Source: an uncultured Clostridia bacterium (GTDB taxonomy: Bacteria; Bacillota; Clostridia; Oscillospirales; Ruminococcaceae). Taken from it: 32,187 bases of DNA. How positions within the stretch are numbered: position 1 is the first letter of the stretch; each line of letters starts with the position of its first letter. Both the position numbers and the translations under genes were made by a program. The notes beneath the pieces were generated by a model. The model had not been told where the DNA came from. It was given only the letters and a program-made list of their open reading frames with translations, and did not search any database. Below are positions 17,588 to 26,001 of the stretch, one piece after another. The stretch is taken from positions 1-32,187 of the forward strand of contig CAMVEM010000010.1 of NCBI GenBank assembly GCA_947166515.1, read 5' to 3'.

Positions 17588-19666
17588 TCAGTACACCGCA
17601 GTCAGCATGGTCTCAACATCCGCGAGATAAGCGGAAACATTCGGGAATAGCCGGATATTTCCTTCACGCGTGCGCTGAGAGCCGCTTCCGTTGGTCTCAA
17701 GCGTAAGAGTGTTTACCGAAACGACGCATTCGAGCGTGTCAAGCAGCTCATACAGCCTGCTGTAAACTATCTTCGCTCCGAAGTCGTCCTTCAGCGTTCC
17801 GAAAAAGTCCCTGATCGTATTCTCAACAGTCGAATTCGCGTCGGAATGGTCTTTCAGCACCGTGATGTCGGCATATACCGAGACTGCCGTATATTCCGGC
17901 CTTACTATGCGGAGCTGGGTCCCGAGCAGTCTGTGCGACTCGACCGCTTTCATGATGTTTTTGATGTAGCGTTCGTTAGGAACGCCCTTGCCGTCGGCGG
18001 AATAAGGCTTTACCACCACCGATGTGACCATTCCGGAAGACCTGTCGTTGTTCTTTATCGGATTAATCACCTGGCATTTTTCTATTTTAAGTCCCTGTAT
18101 CGACGAGATGAATCTCTCACAGTCTTCATTCGTAACGATAGTATCCGTGGTCTCAAGGAGCTTGTGAGCTCTCACACAGCATTCTTCAAGCGATTCTTCG
18201 GCTGTTCCGCCTTTTGAGCCACTGAAATTGGATATCTCAAGCTCCTGGGTCTCTGAGTCGCCCATACGGTTTATCTTTCCGCGGGTCACGTTTCCTTCCG
18301 ACGAAAGCGTCATCGAACAGCCTATTATGAAGATCCTGCCTTCCGGAGCCATGCCTCTTATACAGTCGCCGAATTTTATCCTGCCCTCGTTCGAATCAAG
18401 GATATATACAAAATCCTCCGCTTTCGCGAGTGAGAAATCGTCCGTTTTCTTCCATTCGGCATATTTTCCGCCGCTGTCCGGAAGCTCGGTCATTATTGTG
18501 AAGCTCTCATATTCGAGCAGCTTCGATTCAAGGTCGTATTCCTGGAACGGAAGTCCAGTGCCCTGACCGACCGCGCTGTCGAGATAGAAGTCGTTCATCA
18601 TATTCACTATGCGCACGCTTTTCGCGTCGGGGTCAGCAAGGACTGTGAACGTTGTCTCTCCGGTCTCCGGGTCGATCTCCTTTGCGAAGGTCATGACCGG
18701 CGTGAACAGCCCGTCGCTTCCCTTGAGGAATATCCTTGAATCTCCGGCAGCCGAGAGCTGTGTGAACAGCTTATATTTTCCGTCGGCCGCTATGTCAAAA
18801 TCGTAATATTCGGCTCTCGTGTCGCGCTGTGTGACCGGAAGTACGCTGAATTCAAGGTCGTTTATGACCGGAAGCGTATCGTACTCTCCGTCTTTAAGAG
18901 TGAATCTGATGAAATACGCCTCCACCTGTCCCACAGTCGTATCCTTCGGCTCTGTTTCCGACTTGAAGCTGAGCACTCCGGACGAAAGAAAACCGAATGT
19001 ATCGTCGCGGCATTCGAGCTCTTTCCAGCTTACGCCGTCATAATACTCCGCAGTAATATCCACGAGCGGTATGAAACTTTCGGGATCGGTTATCGGATTG
19101 CGTTTCATTCCGTCGTCGCTTCTTATCGAAAAATAGATATTATGCCATTCATTCGCGGCGAACGCCTTATCGAATCCTATATAGAATTCCCTGCTCTTTT
19201 CGCCGGCAAAGGGCGTTATACGCAGATTGCCGCTGAACATAAGCTCGTTTGTGTTTATAACGCGTGTGCCTCCGTCGTCCGTACTGCATATACAGCAGTA
19301 TATCTGAGAGGAAGTGATATATGTCCTGTCGTCCGCTTCAAAGCAGATATTTCCGGCATAGAATTTGGTACCCTTCGCGGCAACTATATCGTCCTGTGAA
19401 CCTATCGTGATATAAGTATGCGAAGGCTTTTTCGTGCGGCGCTTTATGCCTAATAATTTCAGATATTTCTTATAATTTTCGGGACCTATCTTGTTCAGAT
19501 AATACTGCTGGCTCTCTTTGAGCCATGCGAACATCTCAAGCATAGTGACGCCGGGGTCATGATAGTTGAAGTCTGTCCATTCGGGATAAATGCTGACTAT
19601 CATGTTTTTGGCGTTTTCAAGTATATCGTCATAGTTTTCACTGTCAAGCAGAATATCGGGCAGCAT
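17588..19666 (-). CDS. Baseplate J-like protein (Afp12-like)
   Basis: 692 aa; start 'LPDILLDSENYDDILENAKNMIVSIYPEWTDFNYHDPGVTMLEMFAWLKESQQYYLNKI' and 'TRGKINRM...SGSKGGTAEESLEECCVRAHKLLETTDTIVTNEDCERFISSIQGLKIEKC' typical. Confidence 0.9.
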   Translation of the reverse strand: MLPDILLDSENYDDILENAKNMIVSIYPEWTDFNYHDPGVTMLEMFAWLKESQQYYLNKIGPENYKKYLKLLGIKRRTKKPSHTYITIGSQDDIVAAKGTKFYAGNICFEADDRTYITSSQIYCCICSTDDGGTRVINTNELMFSGNLRITPFAGEKSREFYIGFDKAFAANEWHNIYFSIRSDDGMKRNPITDPESFIPLVDITAEYYDGVSWKELECRDDTFGFLSSGVLSFKSETEPKDTTVGQVEAYFIRFTLKDGEYDTLPVINDLEFSVLPVTQRDTRAEYYDFDIAADGKYKLFTQLSAAGDSRIFLKGSDGLFTPVMTFAKEIDPETGETTFTVLADPDAKSVRIVNMMNDFYLDSAVGQGTGLPFQEYDLESKLLEYESFTIMTELPDSGGKYAEWKKTDDFSLAKAEDFVYILDSNEGRIKFGDCIRGMAPEGRIFIIGCSMTLSSEGNVTRGKINRMGDSETQELEISNFSGSKGGTAEESLEECCVRAHKLLETTDTIVTNEDCERFISSIQGLKIEKCQVINPIKNNDRSSGMVTSVVVKPYSADGKGVPNERYIKNIMKAVESHRLLGTQLRIVRPEYTAVSVYADITVLKDHSDANSTVENTIRDFFGTLKDDFGAKIVYSRLYELLDTLECVVSVNTLTLETNGSGSQRTREGNIRLFPNVSAYLADVETMLTAVY

Positions 19667-19694
19667 TTGTCGGGTTCACATCCTTCTCAGACCG

Positions 19695-22658
19695 TCACGC
19701 GAGAGTCACCGAAATATCGTGTTCTCCGCTTACCGGTAAAACATAAGCATATTTTCTTATACCTTCGTCGTCCGTCTCAACAAGGCCGTCGGGATCGGAG
19801 ATATAAGTCGTGATATAAATATTCTTTATATAAATAACTTCTGGTATTCTCAGTATCGCGCTTCTGAGCTGCTGTTCGTTCGGGACTCTTCCGAGCTTCC
19901 ATGTGCGGTCGTTCTTACCGCCGCTGTATGAATCTATATACGAACGAAGCTTTTCTTCAACGTTTCTCTTGAGGTCGAAGATGCCGTTGATCTCCCTTGC
20001 GGTGATCTCAGCGCGTACATTTATTATTACATAAGTAGGCTCGGTGATGTACAACAGCTTTGAGGATACTATACCTCCCGCTATCCTCGGAAGCAGGAAG
20101 CTTCTTATATCCTCGCGCACCTTGCTGAATTCGGTATTGTCCTTTTTCATTACCACCAGCGTCACTGCGCCGCGCTCCGGTGCTCCGGCGGAATTTATCC
20201 CTCTGTAGCAGCGTACTCTCTCTACGCATCTTGACGCACACATAGTAAGACGCTCATAGTCTCTTGCGGCTATCGCCTTTCCCTGTGTCCTGAGCAGTAC
20301 AGCGCTTCTTTCTATCGCCTCATAGACTGTTTCGATATCACAGCCGCCGTAGAACGACTTTGGATTAGTTACGCCCGAGACAAATCCGATAGAGCGCTCA
20401 ATACCGCTTATCCTGCCGGGCTCAACATTTGAACGCTTTCCGCCGCCTGTGGTATAGACGACTCGTATATTGCTGTCCTCAGAGACTGCCGGTATGCGTC
20501 CGTTACGTCCGTTTCCGAATGTGAACGTGCCTTCTCCTCTGTCTATGACATACGAACGGGAGAGCGGGTCCTCGGTTATGAACGTGTTTACTTCTTCCCA
20601 CTTTACCCACAGCTCGGTATCCATTCCGGCATTTCCGGTCACGCGGATGAGTCTTCCCTGCTCTTCGAGCTTTTCAGCCTCGGCCTCAGTAAGCGTTGAG
20701 AACTCGTTGACATAAAGCTCGAAATCGAGTATGCTCTTTGCAGCAAGCTCAAAGCGTGCGTTCTCGGCATATATTGCCATCGTGAAGTACTCCTCGGCGT
20801 GAGAATCAAGGTTCACCGCGCCGACCGCATTTCTTGATATTCTGCGGATCATAGGTCTTGACGATGTGTTTGCTCTGTAAAAATCCTTTGTGTCGATTAT
20901 CCTTATCCAGTAGAGCTCGCGGCCGAACAGTTCCTTCAGACGGAATCCGTGGTTATCGAGGAAAATTGTTATGCCGACCTTTGTAAAGCCCTCTGTTTCA
21001 TCTATCATATTAAGATGCTTCCAGCCGTCCTTGCTGAGATATTCCCAGCTAAGCTGCGGCTGCTTTGAGACAGGATCTTCCTTTACGTCCCAGAGTATCC
21101 TGAACGGACCGTTATCCGGCGGCTGAGTGAATCCGAAATACATCGTCCTGTTTTTTGCGCCCACAGTATAATAAGGGACAAAACCGTCGTATGTATCGGA
21201 ATCGAGCGGATCGTACCGCTTCTCTTCTATGCAGTTATATGCGCTTATGGAACTTATGCGGCAGCCTTCGTCCTCATAATGATACTCAAACGAAAGGTTG
21301 CGGATCATGGGAGATACGAAGAAACCGCGGAGCTTATAGAGGTTTTCCGCTTTTACGATCCTCGCTCTTATAAAATAGCCTTCCTCGGCGCCGACAACGA
21401 CCTTTGTCATGTCCTTGGGGCAGATGAACGAAATGCTCTTGAAACAGCCGGTCACGCCCTGAGTGAAATTGAACAGGTCAGAGTATGATCTGTCGGGATA
21501 AAGTCTGCTCCAGCCAAAACCGTTATAATATTCCCAGATAACATCGGTTATCGAGATATAGTATGTCTTGACTTCCTTGAAATCACCCTTGTCGGCTACC
21601 CATTTCCAGTTTATCTGCTCATCGCCGAACGCGTTTTCTATCGGAACTTCTATCATGGACAGGTCAAAGCTCATCGTAACTTTTGCTCCGCACTTGTCCA
21701 GCACCTCGCTGCATCCGAAATACACTTCGTTAAAGAGCTGGAATCTTTCTCCGAACGGGAAAAACTCCTTCTGCTCATATCCGACGTTTCCGTCCGTTAC
21801 GCAGTCGGCTTCTATCTGTTTTCCTACCGGCTTTGCCTCGATATATGAGAACGAGAGTTCTTCGAGTCCCTTGATCTTCTTTACGGTGAGACGGATATTG
21901 AAACCTTCTTCATCTGCGATTATAGGCGGAGTTCCGGGATCCTTGCAGAGAAGTATGGTCCCGCCGCTCTCGCGGATATCCGAGAACGGAACATATCCCG
22001 CTTCCTCACCTGCGTAATATTCTATGCTCACCGCGTTCTTGTCCGCCATGAGCTTCATAAGACTTCGGTTTACCTTTGTTCCGCCCTTCTGAAAGAATAT
22101 AAGCCTTATATCGCCGGCAGTCCTTATGTCAAACGCATAAGGGTGCGCTACGCGAAGTATATGAGTCTGGAGATTCTTTGACGACTTATCAAAAAGCGTT
22201 ACATTCTCTCCGGTAAACTCTTCATATTCGCCTAAATAATCATCACTGTCTTCCGCACAGAACACGCCTGCGATATCTGCCGGAGAAACGAGCAGATCGT
22301 CGGAAGTCTCAAAAAAGATCGTGTCGTCCGTTCCGCCGGAAGCAGAAATGACAGTTCCTTTCGGTACCTCAGTAGCTCCGACATCCTCCGATGAGAGCGA
22401 AAAGCTCACATATCCGCTGGACGGAGCAGCAGGAAGAAGCGTTGCATTTATCGTATTGAAAAAAGCTATCTCGTTCTTGAGCGGGATGCCATTGACTTTT
22501 TTGAGCGAACCCGAATACATATCCGCATAAGCAAGCGCAAGCACCGTTGCGATATCCGGAGAATCTGTATCCATTGTCCATTCGGGCGTATAGCTTTTAG
22601 CGCGTTCTTTTATGACGGATACTATCTCGTCCTTTGAACGCATATCTATCTTAACCAT
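19695..22658 (-). CDS. Large baseplate J-like protein (Afp11-like)
   Basis: 987 aa; 'YTPEWTMDTDSPDIATVLALAYADMYSGSLKKVNGIPLKNEIAFFNTI' and 'GFVSGVTNPKSFYGGCDIETVYEAIERSAVLLRTQGKAIAARDYERLTMCASRCVERVRCY' are typical eCIS baseplate J features. Confidence 0.88.
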   Translation of the reverse strand: MVKIDMRSKDEIVSVIKERAKSYTPEWTMDTDSPDIATVLALAYADMYSGSLKKVNGIPLKNEIAFFNTINATLLPAAPSSGYVSFSLSSEDVGATEVPKGTVISASGGTDDTIFFETSDDLLVSPADIAGVFCAEDSDDYLGEYEEFTGENVTLFDKSSKNLQTHILRVAHPYAFDIRTAGDIRLIFFQKGGTKVNRSLMKLMADKNAVSIEYYAGEEAGYVPFSDIRESGGTILLCKDPGTPPIIADEEGFNIRLTVKKIKGLEELSFSYIEAKPVGKQIEADCVTDGNVGYEQKEFFPFGERFQLFNEVYFGCSEVLDKCGAKVTMSFDLSMIEVPIENAFGDEQINWKWVADKGDFKEVKTYYISITDVIWEYYNGFGWSRLYPDRSYSDLFNFTQGVTGCFKSISFICPKDMTKVVVGAEEGYFIRARIVKAENLYKLRGFFVSPMIRNLSFEYHYEDEGCRISSISAYNCIEEKRYDPLDSDTYDGFVPYYTVGAKNRTMYFGFTQPPDNGPFRILWDVKEDPVSKQPQLSWEYLSKDGWKHLNMIDETEGFTKVGITIFLDNHGFRLKELFGRELYWIRIIDTKDFYRANTSSRPMIRRISRNAVGAVNLDSHAEEYFTMAIYAENARFELAAKSILDFELYVNEFSTLTEAEAEKLEEQGRLIRVTGNAGMDTELWVKWEEVNTFITEDPLSRSYVIDRGEGTFTFGNGRNGRIPAVSEDSNIRVVYTTGGGKRSNVEPGRISGIERSIGFVSGVTNPKSFYGGCDIETVYEAIERSAVLLRTQGKAIAARDYERLTMCASRCVERVRCYRGINSAGAPERGAVTLVVMKKDNTEFSKVREDIRSFLLPRIAGGIVSSKLLYITEPTYVIINVRAEITAREINGIFDLKRNVEEKLRSYIDSYSGGKNDRTWKLGRVPNEQQLRSAILRIPEVIYIKNIYITTYISDPDGLVETDDEGIRKYAYVLPVSGEHDISVTLA

Positions 22659-22688
22659 TATTATGTTCCTCCTAATAACGGCATATCA

Positions 22689-23117
22689 TCATACCTTGGC
22701 ACCCTCGCCGTAACCTTCATTGATATAGAACGGATATACGAGGTTGTACGGGTTATTTGTCGAGCGGACCACATAGTTTATCTCTATCATAAGAATACCT
22801 GAATCCTGCGGAGAACGCTCTATCTCAACGCTGATATTCTTTATCCTCGGCTCCCACAGCACGAGAGAATCTTCTATCTCGCGCCTGAGCAGCATCACTG
22901 ATGTGTAATCCATAGAAGCGAACACGAACGAATTTATCGAGCATCCGAACTTCGGCACCATAGGACGCTCGCCGGGCTGTGTGCCGAGAATTATCCTTAT
23001 CGCTTCCTTTATGTCCTCTTCCTGAGATGAAGTCTTTACTCTTCCTGTGTTGGGATCGACCTGGACCGGGAATTTAAAGCCGGTTCCAAGAAAGCTTTTG
23101 CTGCTGTCGCCGTTCAT
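22689..23117 (-). CDS. GPW/gp25-like baseplate wedge protein
   Basis: 142 aa; 'FLGTGFKFPVQVDPNTGRVKTSSQEEDIKEAIRIILGTQPGERPMVPKFGCSINSFVFASMD...EPRIKNISVEIERSPQDSGILMIEINYVVRSTNNPYNLVYPFYI' typical of gp25. RBS-like AAAGGGGG upstream. Confidence 0.93.
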   Translation of the reverse strand: MNGDSSKSFLGTGFKFPVQVDPNTGRVKTSSQEEDIKEAIRIILGTQPGERPMVPKFGCSINSFVFASMDYTSVMLLRREIEDSLVLWEPRIKNISVEIERSPQDSGILMIEINYVVRSTNNPYNLVYPFYINEGYGEGAKV

Positions 23118-23172
23118 ATTTTCAGCGTCCCCCTTTCTGAAGGTGCATCAGAGGCTGTCGTTGTTATCATTA

Positions 23173-23330
23173 GGGTACCTCTAAAAAACACTTTGAACAG
23201 AAAAATCGAGACAGGGACGTCGGATACAAGGAAAGCCGACGACACCGTGCTGGCACACGGTTAGGAGGCTTGACGCAGTAGCCGGCGTTCATAGCTTGAT
23301 TTTTCTCAAATGGGGTTTTTAGAGGTTCCC
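23173..23330. mobile_element. MITE-like non-autonomous element
   Basis: Left end GGGTACCTCTAAAAAACAC, right end (reverse complement) GGGAACCTCTAAAAACCCC; subterminal inverted homology (GAAAAATCGAG / GAAAAATCAAG); flanked on both sides by ATTA (23169-23172 and 23331-23334), a 4-bp candidate TSD. Confidence 0.8.
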
Positions 23331-23338
23331 ATTAATAA

Positions 23339-24115
23339 TCAGTTGATCTTCGTGAGCGAGCCCTTGATCGTGACGGTCCCGCTCGATTCGGCCTGGAACG
23401 AGCTCTGACCTTTAAGCGCCATTGTCGTTCCCTCGGCGTTCACGGTCTGGCCCTTTGCTTTTATACCGTTCTGAGCCTTTATCTCAAGGTCTCCGGTATC
23501 AAATGTTATCTTCTTTGCACTTCCGTCGAATATCGCCATATCCTTGCCGCCGACATTCAGTATTACCTTCTTGTCCGCCTTTATCGTTATCTCGCCCTTG
23601 TCGCCGTCGATAGTAACGATCTCCTTTTCCGTGCTGTCCTTTATGATTATGCTTTTTTTCTCATCGTTCATAAGAACGCTGTGACCGTTCGCGGTCTGTA
23701 TCTCTATAGACTGCTTCTTGTCCGTCTCTGTGACGAAAAGCTTGTTCTGTCCTTTTGTGATGAAATTCTTCTTTTCGTTCTTTTCATCAACGGTCTCCTT
23801 CGGGAACTGATTCTTTCCGTTCCAGAGACAGCCGAGCACTACCGGGCAGTTCCTGTCGCCCATATTGAACGCTACAACTACCTCGGAACCCACCTCGGGC
23901 AGCGAATAATATCCGAACTCGTTTCCGGCATAAGGCGTCATTACCGATACCCAGCCGGTAACATTCTTTCCGGTCTCGCCGAGGAAAAGCTCCACCTTTA
24001 TCTTGCCGGGATTGTCCTTGTCATAGTTCTCCTTGACGGTCCCGGTGACGATACCGCTCATAAGCCCGGTCGCATCGCTCCCGACAGCCGCCATTATTTC
24101 ATCAAACATACTCAT
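23339..24115 (-). CDS. gpV/VgrG-type spike protein (C-terminal half of Afp8-like)
   Basis: 'GIVTGTVKENYDKDNPGKIKVELFLGETGKNVTGWVSVMTPYAGNEFGYYSLPEVGSEVVVAFNMGDRNCPVVLGCLWNGKNQFP' is the base-V OB domain, followed by beta-helix-like repeats. Start moved from 24139 to the internal ATG (MSMFDEIM) at 24115 with RBS-like GAAGGGATGG. Confidence 0.9.
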   Translation of the reverse strand: MSMFDEIMAAVGSDATGLMSGIVTGTVKENYDKDNPGKIKVELFLGETGKNVTGWVSVMTPYAGNEFGYYSLPEVGSEVVVAFNMGDRNCPVVLGCLWNGKNQFPKETVDEKNEKKNFITKGQNKLFVTETDKKQSIEIQTANGHSVLMNDEKKSIIIKDSTEKEIVTIDGDKGEITIKADKKVILNVGGKDMAIFDGSAKKITFDTGDLEIKAQNGIKAKGQTVNAEGTTMALKGQSSFQAESSGTVTIKGSLTKIN

Positions 24116-24116
24116 G

Positions 24117-25196
24117 TCATATCCATCCCTTCGCTTCAAAAGAGGTGGTGAAGCTCGATTCGTTTATATTGTGAGTTACCTCGGATATATAATATTTCTT
24201 GTCGAGAAGATCGTCTGTCTTATCGACCTTTATATATCTTCCGGGAACTATCTCCGGAAGTCCGATCAGAACTCCCTGTGCGTAGCACGATTCATCTTTC
24301 ATCTTGGCTGCGATCGCTTTTGCGCGCGTGCTTGCCTTTGACTCGCTGTCAGCGTCGGCGTCTATGAAGAACTGCGTCGGCGCGGGACTAAGGACGCTCG
24401 TCTGTTTTTCCGGACTCTTCGCGTCCGCGTCCGACACGATCTCCTTGAAATTGACCGGATCATATCCGACGACCTTTATCTTTGTGTCAAGATATTCCGC
24501 CATCATCGTGAACTCCAGGAGCTCTCTTCCGTAATGCACTGTCATTATCGGAGTCTTGTTCTTTCCGGGCGTTCTGAAATATGCCTTATCGAGAAGAACA
24601 AAGAATTCACGCTCTGATTTTCCCTTTTTTATCAGCTCATTCTTTACGAAATTATAGTCATTCGTGCTCTGTGAGATCGGGCTCTTGAGCTTGTCGCTCG
24701 TCGCGTCGCAGGTGACAGAACAGAGCTTTGAATAATCTCCCATTACCTTTTTGAACACGTCCGAATAGTTCTCATCTTCAAAAAGTATGCGCTTAACGCC
24801 GCTCGTCATCATGAGCTTTCTTACATCCATGAGCTTCACCAGAAGAAGCGGGCTTTCACTCATCTCTGCTCCGAGACCTGCGACATATCCCTTGAATACC
24901 GGCGAAGTGCTGGAAAGATATCCGAGCTCTATCTCGGTAATGGTACCGAGCTTGAACTTGTTCTTTATCTTGCTCTCAAAAGAATGTGATTTCACGTCGT
25001 AAGCGTCCGCGATCTTTATTATCACCATGCTTGCGCCGTCAAGAGACAGCTTGACCTGCATTTCCGACACGGTGAGGTCGAGCTGAGATATAACGTCCAT
25101 GCCGTTCATCTTGATCTTCATGGCGGGAACTACGAAATTTCCATATTTAATTTCAAGCGCCGAAAATTCGGCAGTTGCAGTCATCGGATCACCCAT
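24117..25196 (-). CDS. gpD-like hub protein (N-terminal half of Afp8-like)
   Basis: 359 aa; 'TVSEMQVKLSLDGASMVIIKIADAYD...GTITEIELGYLSSTSPVFKGYVAGLGAEMSESPLLLVKLMDVRKLMM' gpD-type; ends just at the start of the spike gene. Confidence 0.85.
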   Translation of the reverse strand: MGDPMTATAEFSALEIKYGNFVVPAMKIKMNGMDVISQLDLTVSEMQVKLSLDGASMVIIKIADAYDVKSHSFESKIKNKFKLGTITEIELGYLSSTSPVFKGYVAGLGAEMSESPLLLVKLMDVRKLMMTSGVKRILFEDENYSDVFKKVMGDYSKLCSVTCDATSDKLKSPISQSTNDYNFVKNELIKKGKSEREFFVLLDKAYFRTPGKNKTPIMTVHYGRELLEFTMMAEYLDTKIKVVGYDPVNFKEIVSDADAKSPEKQTSVLSPAPTQFFIDADADSESKASTRAKAIAAKMKDESCYAQGVLIGLPEIVPGRYIKVDKTDDLLDKKYYISEVTHNINESSFTTSFEAKGWI

Positions 25197-25232
25197 TTTG
25201 TCTCACCGCCCCAGAGTTTCATAAATCACAGT

Positions 25233-25985
25233 TCAATCGTTTATGGAAGGCACCTTAAGCACTCTTCCCACAGGAATATCGAGCGGATTCATTATTCCGT
25301 TCGCATCGGCGATCCTGCGCCATTCGCGCACATCTCCGTATTCCTTTTCCGCTATGCTCCAAATATTGCTGTCTTCCGTAAGCACTCTCGCTTTCGTGCG
25401 GTCAGGCGACATAAGAGGACTTTTTCTCTGGTCGATAGCTATATTGCTTCCCTTCATCACCACATCGACCGTAGCGCGCAGAGGCCTTCCGGACTTGTCA
25501 AACATCGTATATGTCGTCGTTGCGCTCGTCATGAATCCCGCAAACTGAAGCGCACCCCATACGAATGCTACCTGAGGCGGTCTGTGCTCGTCGCCGTCTA
25601 TCTTTGTCAGCTGGACAATCTTGTCTATCTGCTTTAATATCGGGCTGTTTATCAGATCCGTAGGATTTGGGGTATCGGTAAGACTCATAAGGTTCTGGAT
25701 AGACGATTTCAGTGTAGCTATGCTCGGTATCTCATCACAGTCGAAATACAGCTTGACGTTGAGCGTCGAGCTCGATGTACCGGAATAAGTAACTACAGGT
25801 TCATTGTCGCCGCGGCGTTCTTCCTCATGGAATGATACCGAATCCGTGATCTTGTATTCGGCAGGATTGAACTGCACCTGTATTGGGTTCTGCGGATCCG
25901 CAGCGTTTATTATCACAGCCTTTGAGCCTGAGAATTTTGAAGCAAGATTGCTTACAACGTTTCCTAAGGTGCTTGACAGTCCCAT
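25233..25985 (-). CDS. LysM-containing tube-baseplate adaptor (Afp7-like)
   Basis: 250 aa; 'IQVQFNPAEYKITDSVSFHE...' and C-terminal LysM-like 'VLTEDSNIWSIAEKEYGDVREWRRIADANGIMNPLDIPVGRVLKVPSI'. Confidence 0.92.
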   Translation of the reverse strand: MGLSSTLGNVVSNLASKFSGSKAVIINAADPQNPIQVQFNPAEYKITDSVSFHEEERRGDNEPVVTYSGTSSSTLNVKLYFDCDEIPSIATLKSSIQNLMSLTDTPNPTDLINSPILKQIDKIVQLTKIDGDEHRPPQVAFVWGALQFAGFMTSATTTYTMFDKSGRPLRATVDVVMKGSNIAIDQRKSPLMSPDRTKARVLTEDSNIWSIAEKEYGDVREWRRIADANGIMNPLDIPVGRVLKVPSIND

Positions 25986-26001
25986 AGCTGCCTCCTTTTC
26001 T

